64,000 nt of DNA from Hoeflea sp. (GTDB lineage Bacteria; Pseudomonadota; Alphaproteobacteria; Rhizobiales; Rhizobiaceae), in contig NZ_NVXQ01000029.1 of NCBI RefSeq assembly GCF_002733955.1, positions 1 through 64,000 on the forward strand. Reading direction: 5' to 3'. Below the pieces are notes generated by a model that saw nothing but the letters and a program-made list of their open reading frames with translations, was not told the origin of the DNA and ran no database searches. Shown here in pieces: positions 26,736 to 34,479 of the stretch (within the stretch, counting starts at the first letter, position 1; each line of letters opens with the position of its first letter). Both the position numbers and the translations under genes were made by a program.

Positions 26736-27275
26736 TCAGTGTCCAGTCGGTCCGGCGAGTTCGTCACGCCAGATAAATGTTTGAGCCAGGGCGATGAAGC
26801 TCGACAGGCCCGCCCCGACAATGGACGGGATGAACCCCCACCACATCGGGATTTTCAAAAGCATCGACCGGTCGTCATAGGCCCGGATCTCTTCCATGCC
26901 GCGAAACATAAAGAAAAACAGGCAGGCCCAGGCGATGGCGAAAACAAGCGTCCAGAACTGGTCGATCCGCACGACAATCTTTTCAGGCAGCCAGTTGGTG
27001 AACAGGTCGACCATGACATGGCCCTTGTTCAGCTGGCACAGCGGCAGAAACAGCCCCGCGGCATACACACACGACATCTGCACCAGCTCAAAATCACCGG
27101 TGACGCCGCGCAGCCCGACATTACGCATGATGACCGACACCGTGACAATCAGCGCAACAGTCAGAATGACGGCGCCGCCCAGCGCGCCCGAAAGCGTCGC
27201 CAGGCGAAGCAGCCAAGTGTGCAGGGGGGAATATCCCCCCTGCTGCGCCGGCCAGAGACTGGACCAACGGGACAT
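26736..27275 (-). CDS. dctQ: TRAP transporter small permease (DctQ)
   Basis: A 179-residue membrane protein with four predicted helices (GAVILTVALIVTVSVIMRN and others) and the DctQ motif PLCQLNKGHVMVDLF. It is sandwiched between the SBP and large permease genes with 2-nt gaps. Codons for residues 11-18 contain a strong 9-bp hairpin (27221-27243), unusual inside a coding region and possibly an attenuator lowering permease relative to SBP synthesis. Confidence 0.88.
   Translation of the reverse strand: MSRWSSLWPAQQGGYSPLHTWLLRLATLSGALGGAVILTVALIVTVSVIMRNVGLRGVTGDFELVQMSCVYAAGLFLPLCQLNKGHVMVDLFTNWLPEKIVVRIDQFWTLVFAIAWACLFFFMFRGMEEIRAYDDRSMLLKIPMWWGFIPSIVGAGLSSFIALAQTFIWRDELAGPTGH
27221..27243 (-). 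terminator. GC hairpin inside the 5' end of dctQ
   Basis: GCAGGGGGG (27221-27229), 5-nt loop, CCCCCCTGC (27235-27243): a perfect 9-bp stem about 35-55 nt after the dctP stop codon. No T tract follows. It may stabilise or uncouple the upstream dctP message. Confidence 0.4.
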
Positions 27276-27277
27276 GC

Positions 27278-28321
27278 TTAACTGTCCAGCAGTTCGTTGG
27301 CGCGGGCGATGATGGCAGCGCCATCGTGGCCTGCGTCATCCAGCGTCTTCTGCCAATTGGCATAGACCGGCTTGGATGCTTCCTGCCATTTGGCGATCTC
27401 GTCGGTTGCGATTTCGACAATCTCGTTGCCGCTCTTCTCGACAATACCGCGGCCAACCGCTTCGAACTGATCGAAGGTCTGGCCGATGCGCTGCGACAGG
27501 GCAATGCCGCTGTTGGCGTCGATGACGCCGCGCAGATCGTCCGACAGACCTTCGTAAGACGCCTGGTTCATCAACAACGTGTTGGTGTTGGCGTAAAGAC
27601 CGCGCGCACCGGGAGCCGCCTCGCAGGAGAACTTGGTCAGTTCCTGCAGCTTGAACGGCGGCACCACTTCGTAAGGCAGGCAGCAGCCGTCAATGACGCC
27701 GTTGCTCAAACCGACAACCATTTCGGTGACCGGGAAGAAGACCGGCTCTGCACCCATCGATTCCAGCAATTCGCCCATTGCCGAGTTGGGGCTGCGGATC
27801 TTCATGCCCTCAAGATCGGCCGCGGTGCGGATCGCCTTGTCGCGCATGTGCAGCTTGCCGCCGTCATGGCTCCAGTAGGCGAGGTTCTTCATGCCTGCAT
27901 ATTCATCGCCACCGAATTCATCCATCAGCGTGTGAAGCGCAACCGAGGTCTTTTCGGCATTGGTCACCATGAATGGCAGGCCCATGGTTTCGGCAACCGG
28001 GTAGCGGCCAGGCGTGTAGGTCGGCAGCGCCCAGGCGATGTCCACGATACCGTTCTTGACCTGGTCAGCCAGCTGCGGCGGCTTGCCGCCCAACTGCATG
28101 GCCGGGAAGATCTGAACTTCGATGGCGCCGTTGGATGCGTCCATGATTTCCTGCGCCCACGGCACAAAGAACTTCGAATGCATCGGCGCAACCGGGGGCA
28201 GGAAATGGTGCAGGCGCAGCGTGACTTCGGCTGCCTTGGCATTCCTGATGAAAGCCGGGGTCGCCAGAACGGCTGCCATTCCGCCCAGCACATGACGGCG
28301 TGAAACGTTGAATTTGCTCAT
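27278..28321 (-). CDS. dctP: TRAP transporter substrate-binding protein (DctP)
   Basis: A 347-residue periplasmic binding protein with a signal sequence that contains RRHVLGGMAAVLATPAF, so either Tat or Sec export is possible. DctP family features are LRLHHFLPPVAPMHSKF, FPAMQLGGKPPQLADQV and the ligand-contact region MKIRSPNSAMGELLESMGA with its conserved Arg for a carboxylate. AGGAGGAG lies before the ATG. It is the first gene of the dctPQM-aldehyde dehydrogenase-ThDP unit. A carboxylate ligand is expected from the family, probably an aryl or alkyl acid. Confidence 0.9.
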   Translation of the reverse strand: MSKFNVSRRHVLGGMAAVLATPAFIRNAKAAEVTLRLHHFLPPVAPMHSKFFVPWAQEIMDASNGAIEVQIFPAMQLGGKPPQLADQVKNGIVDIAWALPTYTPGRYPVAETMGLPFMVTNAEKTSVALHTLMDEFGGDEYAGMKNLAYWSHDGGKLHMRDKAIRTAADLEGMKIRSPNSAMGELLESMGAEPVFFPVTEMVVGLSNGVIDGCCLPYEVVPPFKLQELTKFSCEAAPGARGLYANTNTLLMNQASYEGLSDDLRGVIDANSGIALSQRIGQTFDQFEAVGRGIVEKSGNEIVEIATDEIAKWQEASKPVYANWQKTLDDAGHDGAAIIARANELLDS

Positions 28322-28651
28322 TTCGTTACTCCTCCTTTGGATCCGGAGATCCGCTCATAAGAAACGGGGTCAATTCCCCGCTCTGATCTGCTTCGCCCTG
28401 AATGCGGAACCACCACCTCGACTGGCGGAAGGCGTCTTCCCGATCAAAGCCGGTCAACCGTGATGGTGTCATTCCCCAGGGACCAGAGCCTGAACGCCGC
28501 GGGCCTGTGGCTCCGAAACCGGCAGCCTGCGTCCCTCCATTCAGTCCCATTCCTCTTCCGACAAACTGTGCACAGCAATAATTGTTATGTCAATGAACAA
28601 TTATTGCTGTCGTGCATGCTTGCAACCTGCTGCCGGCACCCGAGCAGACGC
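28322..28651. other. intergenic region holding the dctP promoter
   Basis: A 330-bp gap between the metallo-beta-lactamase-fold gene and dctP, both leftward. It holds the 39-bp operator at 28572-28610. No gene was found; the remaining sequence shows no clear terminator for the upstream gene. Confidence 0.5.
28572..28610 (-). promoter_or_regulatory. long inverted-repeat operator before dctP
   Basis: ACAGCAATAATTGTT (28572-28586), spacer ATGTCAATG, AACAATTATTGCTGT (28596-28610): perfect 15-bp arms. The minus-strand spacer carries a consensus -35 TTGACA (28593-28588); the matching -10 is weak. The core TTGTTnTGTCAATGAACAA is the same as at 22192-22216, so one regulator, probably the MarR protein at 20039-20515, should bind both. 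Confidence 0.6.
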
Positions 28652-29656
28652 CTATTTTTTCTTCTCGATCTCCAGCCGCTCGACAGCGCCTGCGCGCAGT
28701 GTCTCGACCTGGCTGAGAAGCGCCTGGGGATCGACGAAAACATTTGGCTCGCCGAGCTTCCGCGTCAGGTGCTGCTGCCGGTTCTCGTCCAGATTGTTGG
28801 AAAACCCATGCGTGGTCAGATGAACCTCGACAGCCTCGTCACCACTCTCGACCAGGGTCCGGACCCGGTCGACGCTTTCGATATAGGCTTCGACCTGTGG
28901 CGGGCCGTCGATTGCGTTGAGGCCAAGGCCACCGATGGTGATGGCGCGATAGGTTTCGTCTTGGTCCTTGACGTCATAGCTGTAGGACGCGGTCCCCCAG
29001 GTGTGGCCCGGCGTTTCGATCACCTTGAAACTGTTGTCGCCAAGCTCGATGGTGTCTCCATCCTCGACCACCATATCCTGCTCGATCATTTTCCACGCGC
29101 GCCGGCCTTCCGACTTTTCGGCCGATTCGATGGCCTCGTCCCAGCCGCCCTGCGTCATGACGAACTTGGCGTTGGGCAGAAGCGGCTTCAGCGCGGCTGC
29201 GCCACCGACATGGTCGAAATGCCCATGCGTCATCAGCACGTATTTGATGTCAGCGAAATCGACGCCGGTGGATTTGAGGTTTTCGATCAGCTGGCCGATG
29301 AACGGGCCATAGAGCGTATCGATGAGAACATGGCCTTCACTGGTTTCGATCAACCAGGATGAGACCCAGCACACACCGACAAAGGTTACATTGTCGAATG
29401 GTTTCCAGGGCTCGACCTTCTGCGCTTCCGCATCATTGAGCCATTTGCCCAGATCCGGTGGCATCTTGCCGCTGCGCCCAAACTCCTCGAAGCGTTCCAG
29501 GATCTGCCCCGACGGACAGCCATCAAACAACGCCTGCGCCGAAACCTGCGACGTGCCGGCCATCGTCACGAAACCTGCAGCCAGGGCCATGGCGGAGAGC
29601 GTCTGCAACTGCCGTTTCACGGACAGTCTGGCTAGACGAGAATTGCTGTCTTTCAT
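28652..29656 (-). CDS. exported metallo-beta-lactamase-fold hydrolase
   Basis: About 334 residues with a Sec-type signal peptide (hydrophobic stretch LSAMALAAGFVTMAG, cleavage near VSAQA). The zinc motif THGHFDHVGG and a later GHTWGTASY His are visible, as is LIDTLYG after the first strands. It is related to B3-type lactamases and periplasmic lactonase/hydrolase members of the MBL superfamily. The ATG at 29656 follows GGGAGG. The gene lies 40 nt behind the FAD oxidase gene and is probably co-transcribed. The substrate is unknown; a lactone or ester made by the oxidase is one idea. Confidence 0.82.
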   Translation of the reverse strand: MKDSNSRLARLSVKRQLQTLSAMALAAGFVTMAGTSQVSAQALFDGCPSGQILERFEEFGRSGKMPPDLGKWLNDAEAQKVEPWKPFDNVTFVGVCWVSSWLIETSEGHVLIDTLYGPFIGQLIENLKSTGVDFADIKYVLMTHGHFDHVGGAAALKPLLPNAKFVMTQGGWDEAIESAEKSEGRRAWKMIEQDMVVEDGDTIELGDNSFKVIETPGHTWGTASYSYDVKDQDETYRAITIGGLGLNAIDGPPQVEAYIESVDRVRTLVESGDEAVEVHLTTHGFSNNLDENRQQHLTRKLGEPNVFVDPQALLSQVETLRAGAVERLEIEKKK

Positions 29657-29696
29657 GGTCAACCTCCCTTTTTTGGTTTCATGCCCACCCGGCTTT

Positions 29697-31163
29697 TCAC
29701 TCTGCCGCCGGAACGAGCCGGCCGGGATTCATGATGTTGTCCGGATCAAGCGCACGCTTGATGGCGCGCATCGCGTCAAGTTGCGCGGGCTCTTTCAGCA
29801 CGCGCATGACATCGAGCTTGCTTTGCCCGATTCCGTGTTCGGCGCTGAAGGAGCCGTTGAGCTGTTTGAGCAGTTCGAAGGCCTTGGCCTTGGCCTCGCC
29901 GAGCGGCAAGTCTTGCCATGCCTCTCGGTCCGCTGAGACCAGCGCATAATGGAGATTTCCATCGCCCAGGTGACCGATGGTCAGGGTTTCAAACCCCAGC
30001 TCGGCTGCCGTGAGATCCATCTCCCTCAGGAACCAGGAAACATTGGCCAGCGGCAGCGAGATGTCGAAATGATAGGCCGCCCCATAGGCCATGATCGATT
30101 CCAGCACCAGCTCCCGCATGCGCCACAGATCCGCGCGCTGCTGCTCGGACTGCGCAATCACCGCGTCGCGAATATCGCCCGATTCCATCAGCTCTTCGAA
30201 GATCGCCAACAGTTCGGTGGCGAGCTGATTGGATCCGTCATCATCTGTTTTGGCGTCCGACAGGCGGCTCGAGCCGACTTCCATCAGCACTCCGGTTTCA
30301 ACCGGCCCCTGCAACGGCGACTTAAGCACTGGAAAGGCCTTTTCGACCGCACTCAGCACCGGCTGCGGAATGTATTCGAACGCCTCGATCGAGTGACCGG
30401 TGCGGTCCTGAACCAGGTTGAGAGCACGGATGGCCGCATCCACCGAAGCCATCGACAAGAGCGCCGTGACCCGGGTCAGCGGTTTTGGATAAAGCTTGAA
30501 AACGGCCGCGGTTATGACGCCGAGCGTCCCCTCGGACCCGATCAGCAGATCCTTGAGATCATAGCCTGTATTGTCCTTGCGCAAACCAGTCAGCCCGTTG
30601 AAGATCGAGCCGTCCGGCAGCACCGCCTCGAGGCCGAGGCACAGCTCGCGGGTATTGCCGTATCGGACCACGTTGGAGCCGCCGGCATTGGTTGCCAGGT
30701 TCCCACCCAGTGTGCAGCTGCCCTTGGCGCCAAAAGTCAGCGGGAACTGGAGACCGCGCTCGTCCACATAGGATTGCAGCGTTTCAAGAACCACGCCTGC
30801 CTCCGCCACAACGGTCCGCCCTGCTTCATCGAAGTGGCGAATGGCCTGCATGCGCGACAACGACAAGACGATCGAGGCCACGCCCTTTGAAGGCACCCCG
30901 CCGCCTGCAAGGCTGGTGTTTCCGCCCTGCGGAACAATGGATATCCCGGCCGAAGCGCACAGCTTGACGATCTGCGAAACCTGCTCCGCGTCCGCAGGCC
31001 GGACGACGGCCACCGCGTCTGCGGAGTACTGGCTGGTCCAGTCGGTGAGATAGCCGGCCATATCTGCAGGCTCGGTAAACACGTGGCGCGCGCCGGCGAT
31101 GCGCCGCAGCGCGTCGACAAAATCCGCAGCGAAATTTTCCGCTAAGCGTCCGGCCTGGCTCAC
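29697..31163 (-). CDS. FAD-linked 2-hydroxyacid oxidase/dehydrogenase (GlcD/D-lactate dehydrogenase family)
   Basis: A 488-residue VAO/PCMH-type flavoprotein. The FAD-binding domain shows VPQGGNTSLAGGGVPS and TFGAKGSCTLGGNLATNAGG; the C-terminal FAD-oxidase_C domain ends with HLGDGNLHYALVS and SAEHGIGQSKL. Such enzymes oxidise D-lactate, glycolate, D-2-hydroxyglutarate or related 2-hydroxyacids and pass electrons to quinone or ETF. The start is a GTG at 31163 with GGAGGAG 6 nt upstream. It is divergent from a GntR/FCD regulator, with a large inverted repeat between them; FCD regulators often sense hydroxyacids. Confidence 0.88.
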   Translation of the reverse strand: MSQAGRLAENFAADFVDALRRIAGARHVFTEPADMAGYLTDWTSQYSADAVAVVRPADAEQVSQIVKLCASAGISIVPQGGNTSLAGGGVPSKGVASIVLSLSRMQAIRHFDEAGRTVVAEAGVVLETLQSYVDERGLQFPLTFGAKGSCTLGGNLATNAGGSNVVRYGNTRELCLGLEAVLPDGSIFNGLTGLRKDNTGYDLKDLLIGSEGTLGVITAAVFKLYPKPLTRVTALLSMASVDAAIRALNLVQDRTGHSIEAFEYIPQPVLSAVEKAFPVLKSPLQGPVETGVLMEVGSSRLSDAKTDDDGSNQLATELLAIFEELMESGDIRDAVIAQSEQQRADLWRMRELVLESIMAYGAAYHFDISLPLANVSWFLREMDLTAAELGFETLTIGHLGDGNLHYALVSADREAWQDLPLGEAKAKAFELLKQLNGSFSAEHGIGQSKLDVMRVLKEPAQLDAMRAIKRALDPDNIMNPGRLVPAAE

Positions 31164-31217
31164 GCTGCACTCCTCCGCACGACACGCCTTTCCAGGCGAG
31201 ATTTGGTCGATCGCAAA

Positions 31218-31268
31218 CTAACATGGTACATGGCAGATGAGATTGTCAAGCACCATGTAGCATGTTAG
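31218..31268. promoter_or_regulatory. large inverted repeat between GntR and FAD oxidase genes
   Basis: CTAACATGGTACATGG (31218-31233) and CCATGTAGCATGTTAG (31253-31268) are 16-bp arms with one mismatch, separated by 19 nt. Each arm contains two CATG units. Candidate operator for the divergent GntR/FCD regulator, controlling both directions. Confidence 0.55.
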
Positions 31269-31276
31269 ATTTTCTC

Positions 31277-31981
31277 ATGAGCAGCAGTCTGAGACCAATC
31301 GCCCCGCCAACCTCCCTGATGGAAGTCACTGTCGACCGGATCCGCGATGCCATCATCGCCGGTGAATTGCCCTTGGGATGCAAGCTGTCGGAACAACGCC
31401 TGGCCGACATGTTCGGCATCAGCCGCTCGCCGGTGCGCGACGCGCTTGCTGCGCTTCAGATGGAAGGGCTGGTCACGATCTCGCCCAAACGCGGCTCGTT
31501 TGTCTTCACCCCGGACCTCAAGGCCGTGGATGAAATTTGCGAGCACCGCTGCATCCTGGAAAAGGCAGCGGTGCGCAAGGCCATCGCGATCAATCACGCG
31601 GGTCTGATCAAGAGCCTGACGGCCGCCTGCAAGACGATGACCGAGGCCTCCCAACGCGGCAACGCACTCGATTACACCAAGGGTGACATCGACTTTCACA
31701 ACTCGGTCATCCGAAGCGGCGGCAACCACTCCATCATCTCATCCTACAAGCGCACGATTGGTCCGCTGATGGCGCTGCGAACCCATCTCTTCACCATCAT
31801 GAACGAGACCCTGGAGCGCTCGATGAATGAGCATCTGGCGTTGCTGGATGCCTGCCGGAGAAAAAAAATCGAGGACGCGGAAAGGCTCATTGATGAACAC
31901 GCCGCCCATCTCGTGGATGCCTATCGCACCGCGCTTGCGGAAACATCCCTGTTCGACGGGCTGTCGACCGGAGCCGCATAA
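31277..31981 (+). CDS. GntR-family regulator with FCD domain
   Basis: About 234 residues. The winged HTH reads VDRIRDAIIAGELPLGCKL, ADMFGISRSPVRDALAAL and ISPKRGSFVF; the FCD ligand domain begins near residue 85 with a metal-site-like DIDFHNSVIRSGGN and ends with NEHLALLDACRRK and IDEHAAHLVDAY. FCD metal His residues are present. An ATG at 31262 would lie inside the large inverted repeat and has no ribosome binding site, so I prefer 31277, although that also lacks one. It is divergent from the FAD oxidase gene, its likely target. Confidence 0.85.
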   Translation: MSSSLRPIAPPTSLMEVTVDRIRDAIIAGELPLGCKLSEQRLADMFGISRSPVRDALAALQMEGLVTISPKRGSFVFTPDLKAVDEICEHRCILEKAAVRKAIAINHAGLIKSLTAACKTMTEASQRGNALDYTKGDIDFHNSVIRSGGNHSIISSYKRTIGPLMALRTHLFTIMNETLERSMNEHLALLDACRRKKIEDAERLIDEHAAHLVDAYRTALAETSLFDGLSTGAA

Positions 31982-32003
31982 CCCCACAGGCCACATCCTG
32001 GCG

Positions 32004-32468
32004 TTAGATCCGGGTCTGCTGCAGCTCGTCGAGCAGATCGAGCAGAAGATCGAGTTTTTCCCGTCCGAACTCCGCTTCTATGGTCGCAAAGATTTCGGCA
32101 TTGCGGGCGCGGTGCCGGGCAATCAGCGACCTTCCCTCGGCCGTGATAGTGACCACGGTTCGCCGCCGGTCCGCCTCGTCGGTCTTGCGCGCCACCAACC
32201 CGTCCGCTTCCATCGATTTGAGAATCCGCGTCAGACTGGGAAGCTGAAGACATGCCGCATGGGCAATCGCCGTCTGCTCCATTCCGTCCGCCTCGTCCAG
32301 CACCCGCAGAATGCGCCATTGCTGCTCCGAAATCCCGCTTTGCTGCAACATCTCCCGAATCGGAACCATGATGCGTTCGCGCGCGCGCAACAGCGCGATC
32401 GGCAGGGAACGGGAGGTTGCGCCAAAATTGCTCGAGACGGGGACCGAACTGGGGTCTGGCTTGTCCAT
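32004..32468 (-). CDS. hpaR: MarR-family repressor of homoprotocatechuate genes (HpaR)
   Basis: About 154 residues from the ATG at 32468. The core RERIMVPIREMLQQSGISEQ and QQWRILRVLDEADGMEQT match the HpaR/HpcR family closely; the wing is KTDEADRRRTVVTIT. HpaR represses the meta-cleavage operon until 4-hydroxyphenylacetate or homoprotocatechuate is present. The gene is divergent from hpaF, with an inverted repeat AATGGTTG...CAACCATT in the 104-bp gap. Confidence 0.85.
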   Translation of the reverse strand: MDKPDPSSVPVSSNFGATSRSLPIALLRARERIMVPIREMLQQSGISEQQWRILRVLDEADGMEQTAIAHAACLQLPSLTRILKSMEADGLVARKTDEADRRRTVVTITAEGRSLIARHRARNAEIFATIEAEFGREKLDLLLDLLDELQQTRI

Positions 32469-32513
32469 GCTGATTGAAGGGCTCCACGATAAGACGAAAG
32501 GACCTTGCAACAT

Positions 32514-32557
32514 AATGGTTGACATAGCAACTAATATTACTTAACAAAGCAACCATT
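32514..32557. promoter_or_regulatory. hpa promoter region with inverted repeat
   Basis: AATGGTTG (32514-32521) and CAACCATT (32550-32557) bracket an AT-rich segment. A TTGACA overlaps the first arm at 32519-32524. It lies immediately upstream of the hpaF ribosome binding site GGGAGGA and is a possible HpaR site. Confidence 0.4.
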
Positions 32558-32572
32558 CGGGAGGATTGGAGC

Positions 32573-32965
32573 ATGCCGCATTTCCATATCGACTATTCAG
32601 CCAATCTGGAGCAACGGCTCAACATTGCAGAGCTGCTGACTGTCATCCGCGACGCTGCGATGGAAACCGGTGTCTTTCCGCTGGCAGGCATCCGCATCCG
32701 GGCCACGGCCTGCGACCACTGGCTGATAGCCGACGGCAATCCCGATCATGCCTTTCTGGATATCTCCATCCGCCTGCGCGCCGGACGTCCCGACGAAGCC
32801 AAGAAGCAGGCCACCCAGCATATCTTCGCCGCGGCGGAAGCATTCTGCGCCGATGTCATGGCCACTTCTTCTTTCATGCTGTCGCTCGAGATGCGCGACA
32901 TCGACCCCGAACTCAGCCCCAAGGCCAGTTCGATCCGCAAATATCTTCCGGGAGAACACACATGA
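32573..32965 (+). CDS. hpaF: 5-carboxymethyl-2-hydroxymuconate delta-isomerase
   Basis: A 130-residue CHMI of the tautomerase superfamily. After Met removal, Pro1 (MPHFHIDYSANLE) is the catalytic base. Conserved stretches are GVFPLAGIRIRA, DHAFLDISIRLRAGR and LSLEMRDIDPELSPK. It converts 5-carboxymethyl-2-hydroxymuconate to 2-oxo-hept-3-ene-1,7-dioate in homoprotocatechuate breakdown. It is the first gene of the hpa operon and overlaps hpaE by ATGA. Confidence 0.92.
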   Translation: MPHFHIDYSANLEQRLNIAELLTVIRDAAMETGVFPLAGIRIRATACDHWLIADGNPDHAFLDISIRLRAGRPDEAKKQATQHIFAAAEAFCADVMATSSFMLSLEMRDIDPELSPKASSIRKYLPGEHT

Positions 32966-34467
32966 GCGATCTTTCCACCCATCTGGCAAAGCTCGACAGC
33001 CATCTGGCCCGCTTTAAAGACAAAGGCATCTCCAACCTGATTGACGGAAAGGACATCGCCCCGGACGAAACCTTCGAGACGCGCTCTCCGGTCGATGAAA
33101 GCCTGATCTGCACCGTCGCCAGAGGAACCGCGGCAGATATCGACGCCGCGGCCAGGGCCGCCAAGGCCGCCTTCCCTGCCTGGGCCGCAATGAGCGGTGA
33201 CGCCCGCAAGAAAATCCTCAACAAGATCGCCGATCTGATTGTCGAGCGCGCGGAGGAAATCGCCCTGTGCGAATGCTGGGACACCGGCCAGGCCTATCGC
33301 TTCATGTCGAAGGCGGCACTGCGTGGCGCCGAGAACTTCCGCTACTACGCCGACCTGGCGCCGAGCGCCCGCGATGGCCAGTCGCTGCCGACCAACACCC
33401 ATCTCAATGTTTCCAGCCGCAGTCCGATCGGACCGGTCGGGGTGATTACGCCGTGGAACACGCCTTTCATGCTGTCCACCTGGAAGATCGCCCCTGCGCT
33501 GGCCGCCGGCTGCACCGTGGTGCACAAGCCCGCCGAATTCAGCCCGCTGACCGCCCGCATCCTGGCAGAAATCGCCCATGAGGCCGGTCTTCCCGCCGGC
33601 GTCTGGAACCTGGTCAACGGTTTTGGCGAAGACGCCGGCAAGGCGCTCACCGAGCATCCCGACATCAAGGCCATCGCCTTTGTCGGCGAAAGCCGCACCG
33701 GCTCGATGATCATGAAACAGGGTGCCGACACGCTCAAGCGCGTGCATTTCGAACTCGGCGGCAAGAACCCGGTCATCGTCTTCGATGACGCCGACCTTGA
33801 TCGCGCGCTCGATGCGGCGATCTTCATGATCTATTCGCTCAATGGCGAACGCTGCACCTCCTCCAGCCGCCTGCTGGTGCAGGAAAGCATTGCCGACGAG
33901 TTCGAGGCCAGGCTCACCGAACGCGTCAACAACATCAAGGTTGGCCATCCCCTCGATCCGGCCACGGAAATCGGCCCGCTGATCCACAAGGTGCATTTCG
34001 ACAAGGTCACCGAATATGTCGGCATCGGAAAGACCGACGGCGCCAAGCTGGCGGCCGGCGGCGAGCGGATCGGCGATACCGGCTGGTTCATCCAGCCAAC
34101 CCTTTTCACCGGCGCCAACACCACCATGCGCATCGCCCAGGAAGAAGTCTTCGGTCCCTTCCTGACCTCCATCCGCTTCAAGGACGAAGCCGAAGCGCTG
34201 GAGATTGCCAATGACGTCCAGTACGGCCTCACCGGCTACATCTGGACCAATGATGTCACCCGCGCGCTGCGGTTCTCCGATGCGCTGGAAGCAGGCATGA
34301 TCTGGGTGAACTCCGAAAACGTCCGCCACCTTCCCACGCCCTTCGGTGGCGTGAAATCCAGCGGCATTGGCCGCGACGGCGGGCAATGGTCGTTCGAATT
34401 CTACATGGAACAGAAGAACGTGGCCTTTGCCCTGGGCCAGCACAAGATCGCCCGTCTGGGCGCCTGA
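32962..34467 (+). CDS. hpaE: 5-carboxymethyl-2-hydroxymuconate semialdehyde dehydrogenase
   Basis: A 501-residue aldehyde dehydrogenase. The ATG at 32962 overlaps the hpaF stop and starts MSDLSTHLAKLD. The general-base Glu is in HFELGGKNPVIVF and the catalytic Cys in SLNGERCTSSSRLL; the GPVGVITPWNTPFMLSTWK block is characteristic of HpaE. It oxidises the semialdehyde made by ring cleavage to the dicarboxylate with NAD. Its position between hpaF and hpaD and its high likeness to HpaE make the call firm. Confidence 0.93.
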   Translation: MSDLSTHLAKLDSHLARFKDKGISNLIDGKDIAPDETFETRSPVDESLICTVARGTAADIDAAARAAKAAFPAWAAMSGDARKKILNKIADLIVERAEEIALCECWDTGQAYRFMSKAALRGAENFRYYADLAPSARDGQSLPTNTHLNVSSRSPIGPVGVITPWNTPFMLSTWKIAPALAAGCTVVHKPAEFSPLTARILAEIAHEAGLPAGVWNLVNGFGEDAGKALTEHPDIKAIAFVGESRTGSMIMKQGADTLKRVHFELGGKNPVIVFDDADLDRALDAAIFMIYSLNGERCTSSSRLLVQESIADEFEARLTERVNNIKVGHPLDPATEIGPLIHKVHFDKVTEYVGIGKTDGAKLAAGGERIGDTGWFIQPTLFTGANTTMRIAQEEVFGPFLTSIRFKDEAEALEIANDVQYGLTGYIWTNDVTRALRFSDALEAGMIWVNSENVRHLPTPFGGVKSSGIGRDGGQWSFEFYMEQKNVAFALGQHKIARLGA

Positions 34468-34479
34468 GGAGGAGAAATC

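Noticed and set aside
27221-27243. GC palindrome as a regulator binding site
   Set aside because: It lies inside dctQ codons, far from any promoter, and its GC-only arms fit an RNA hairpin better than a protein operator.
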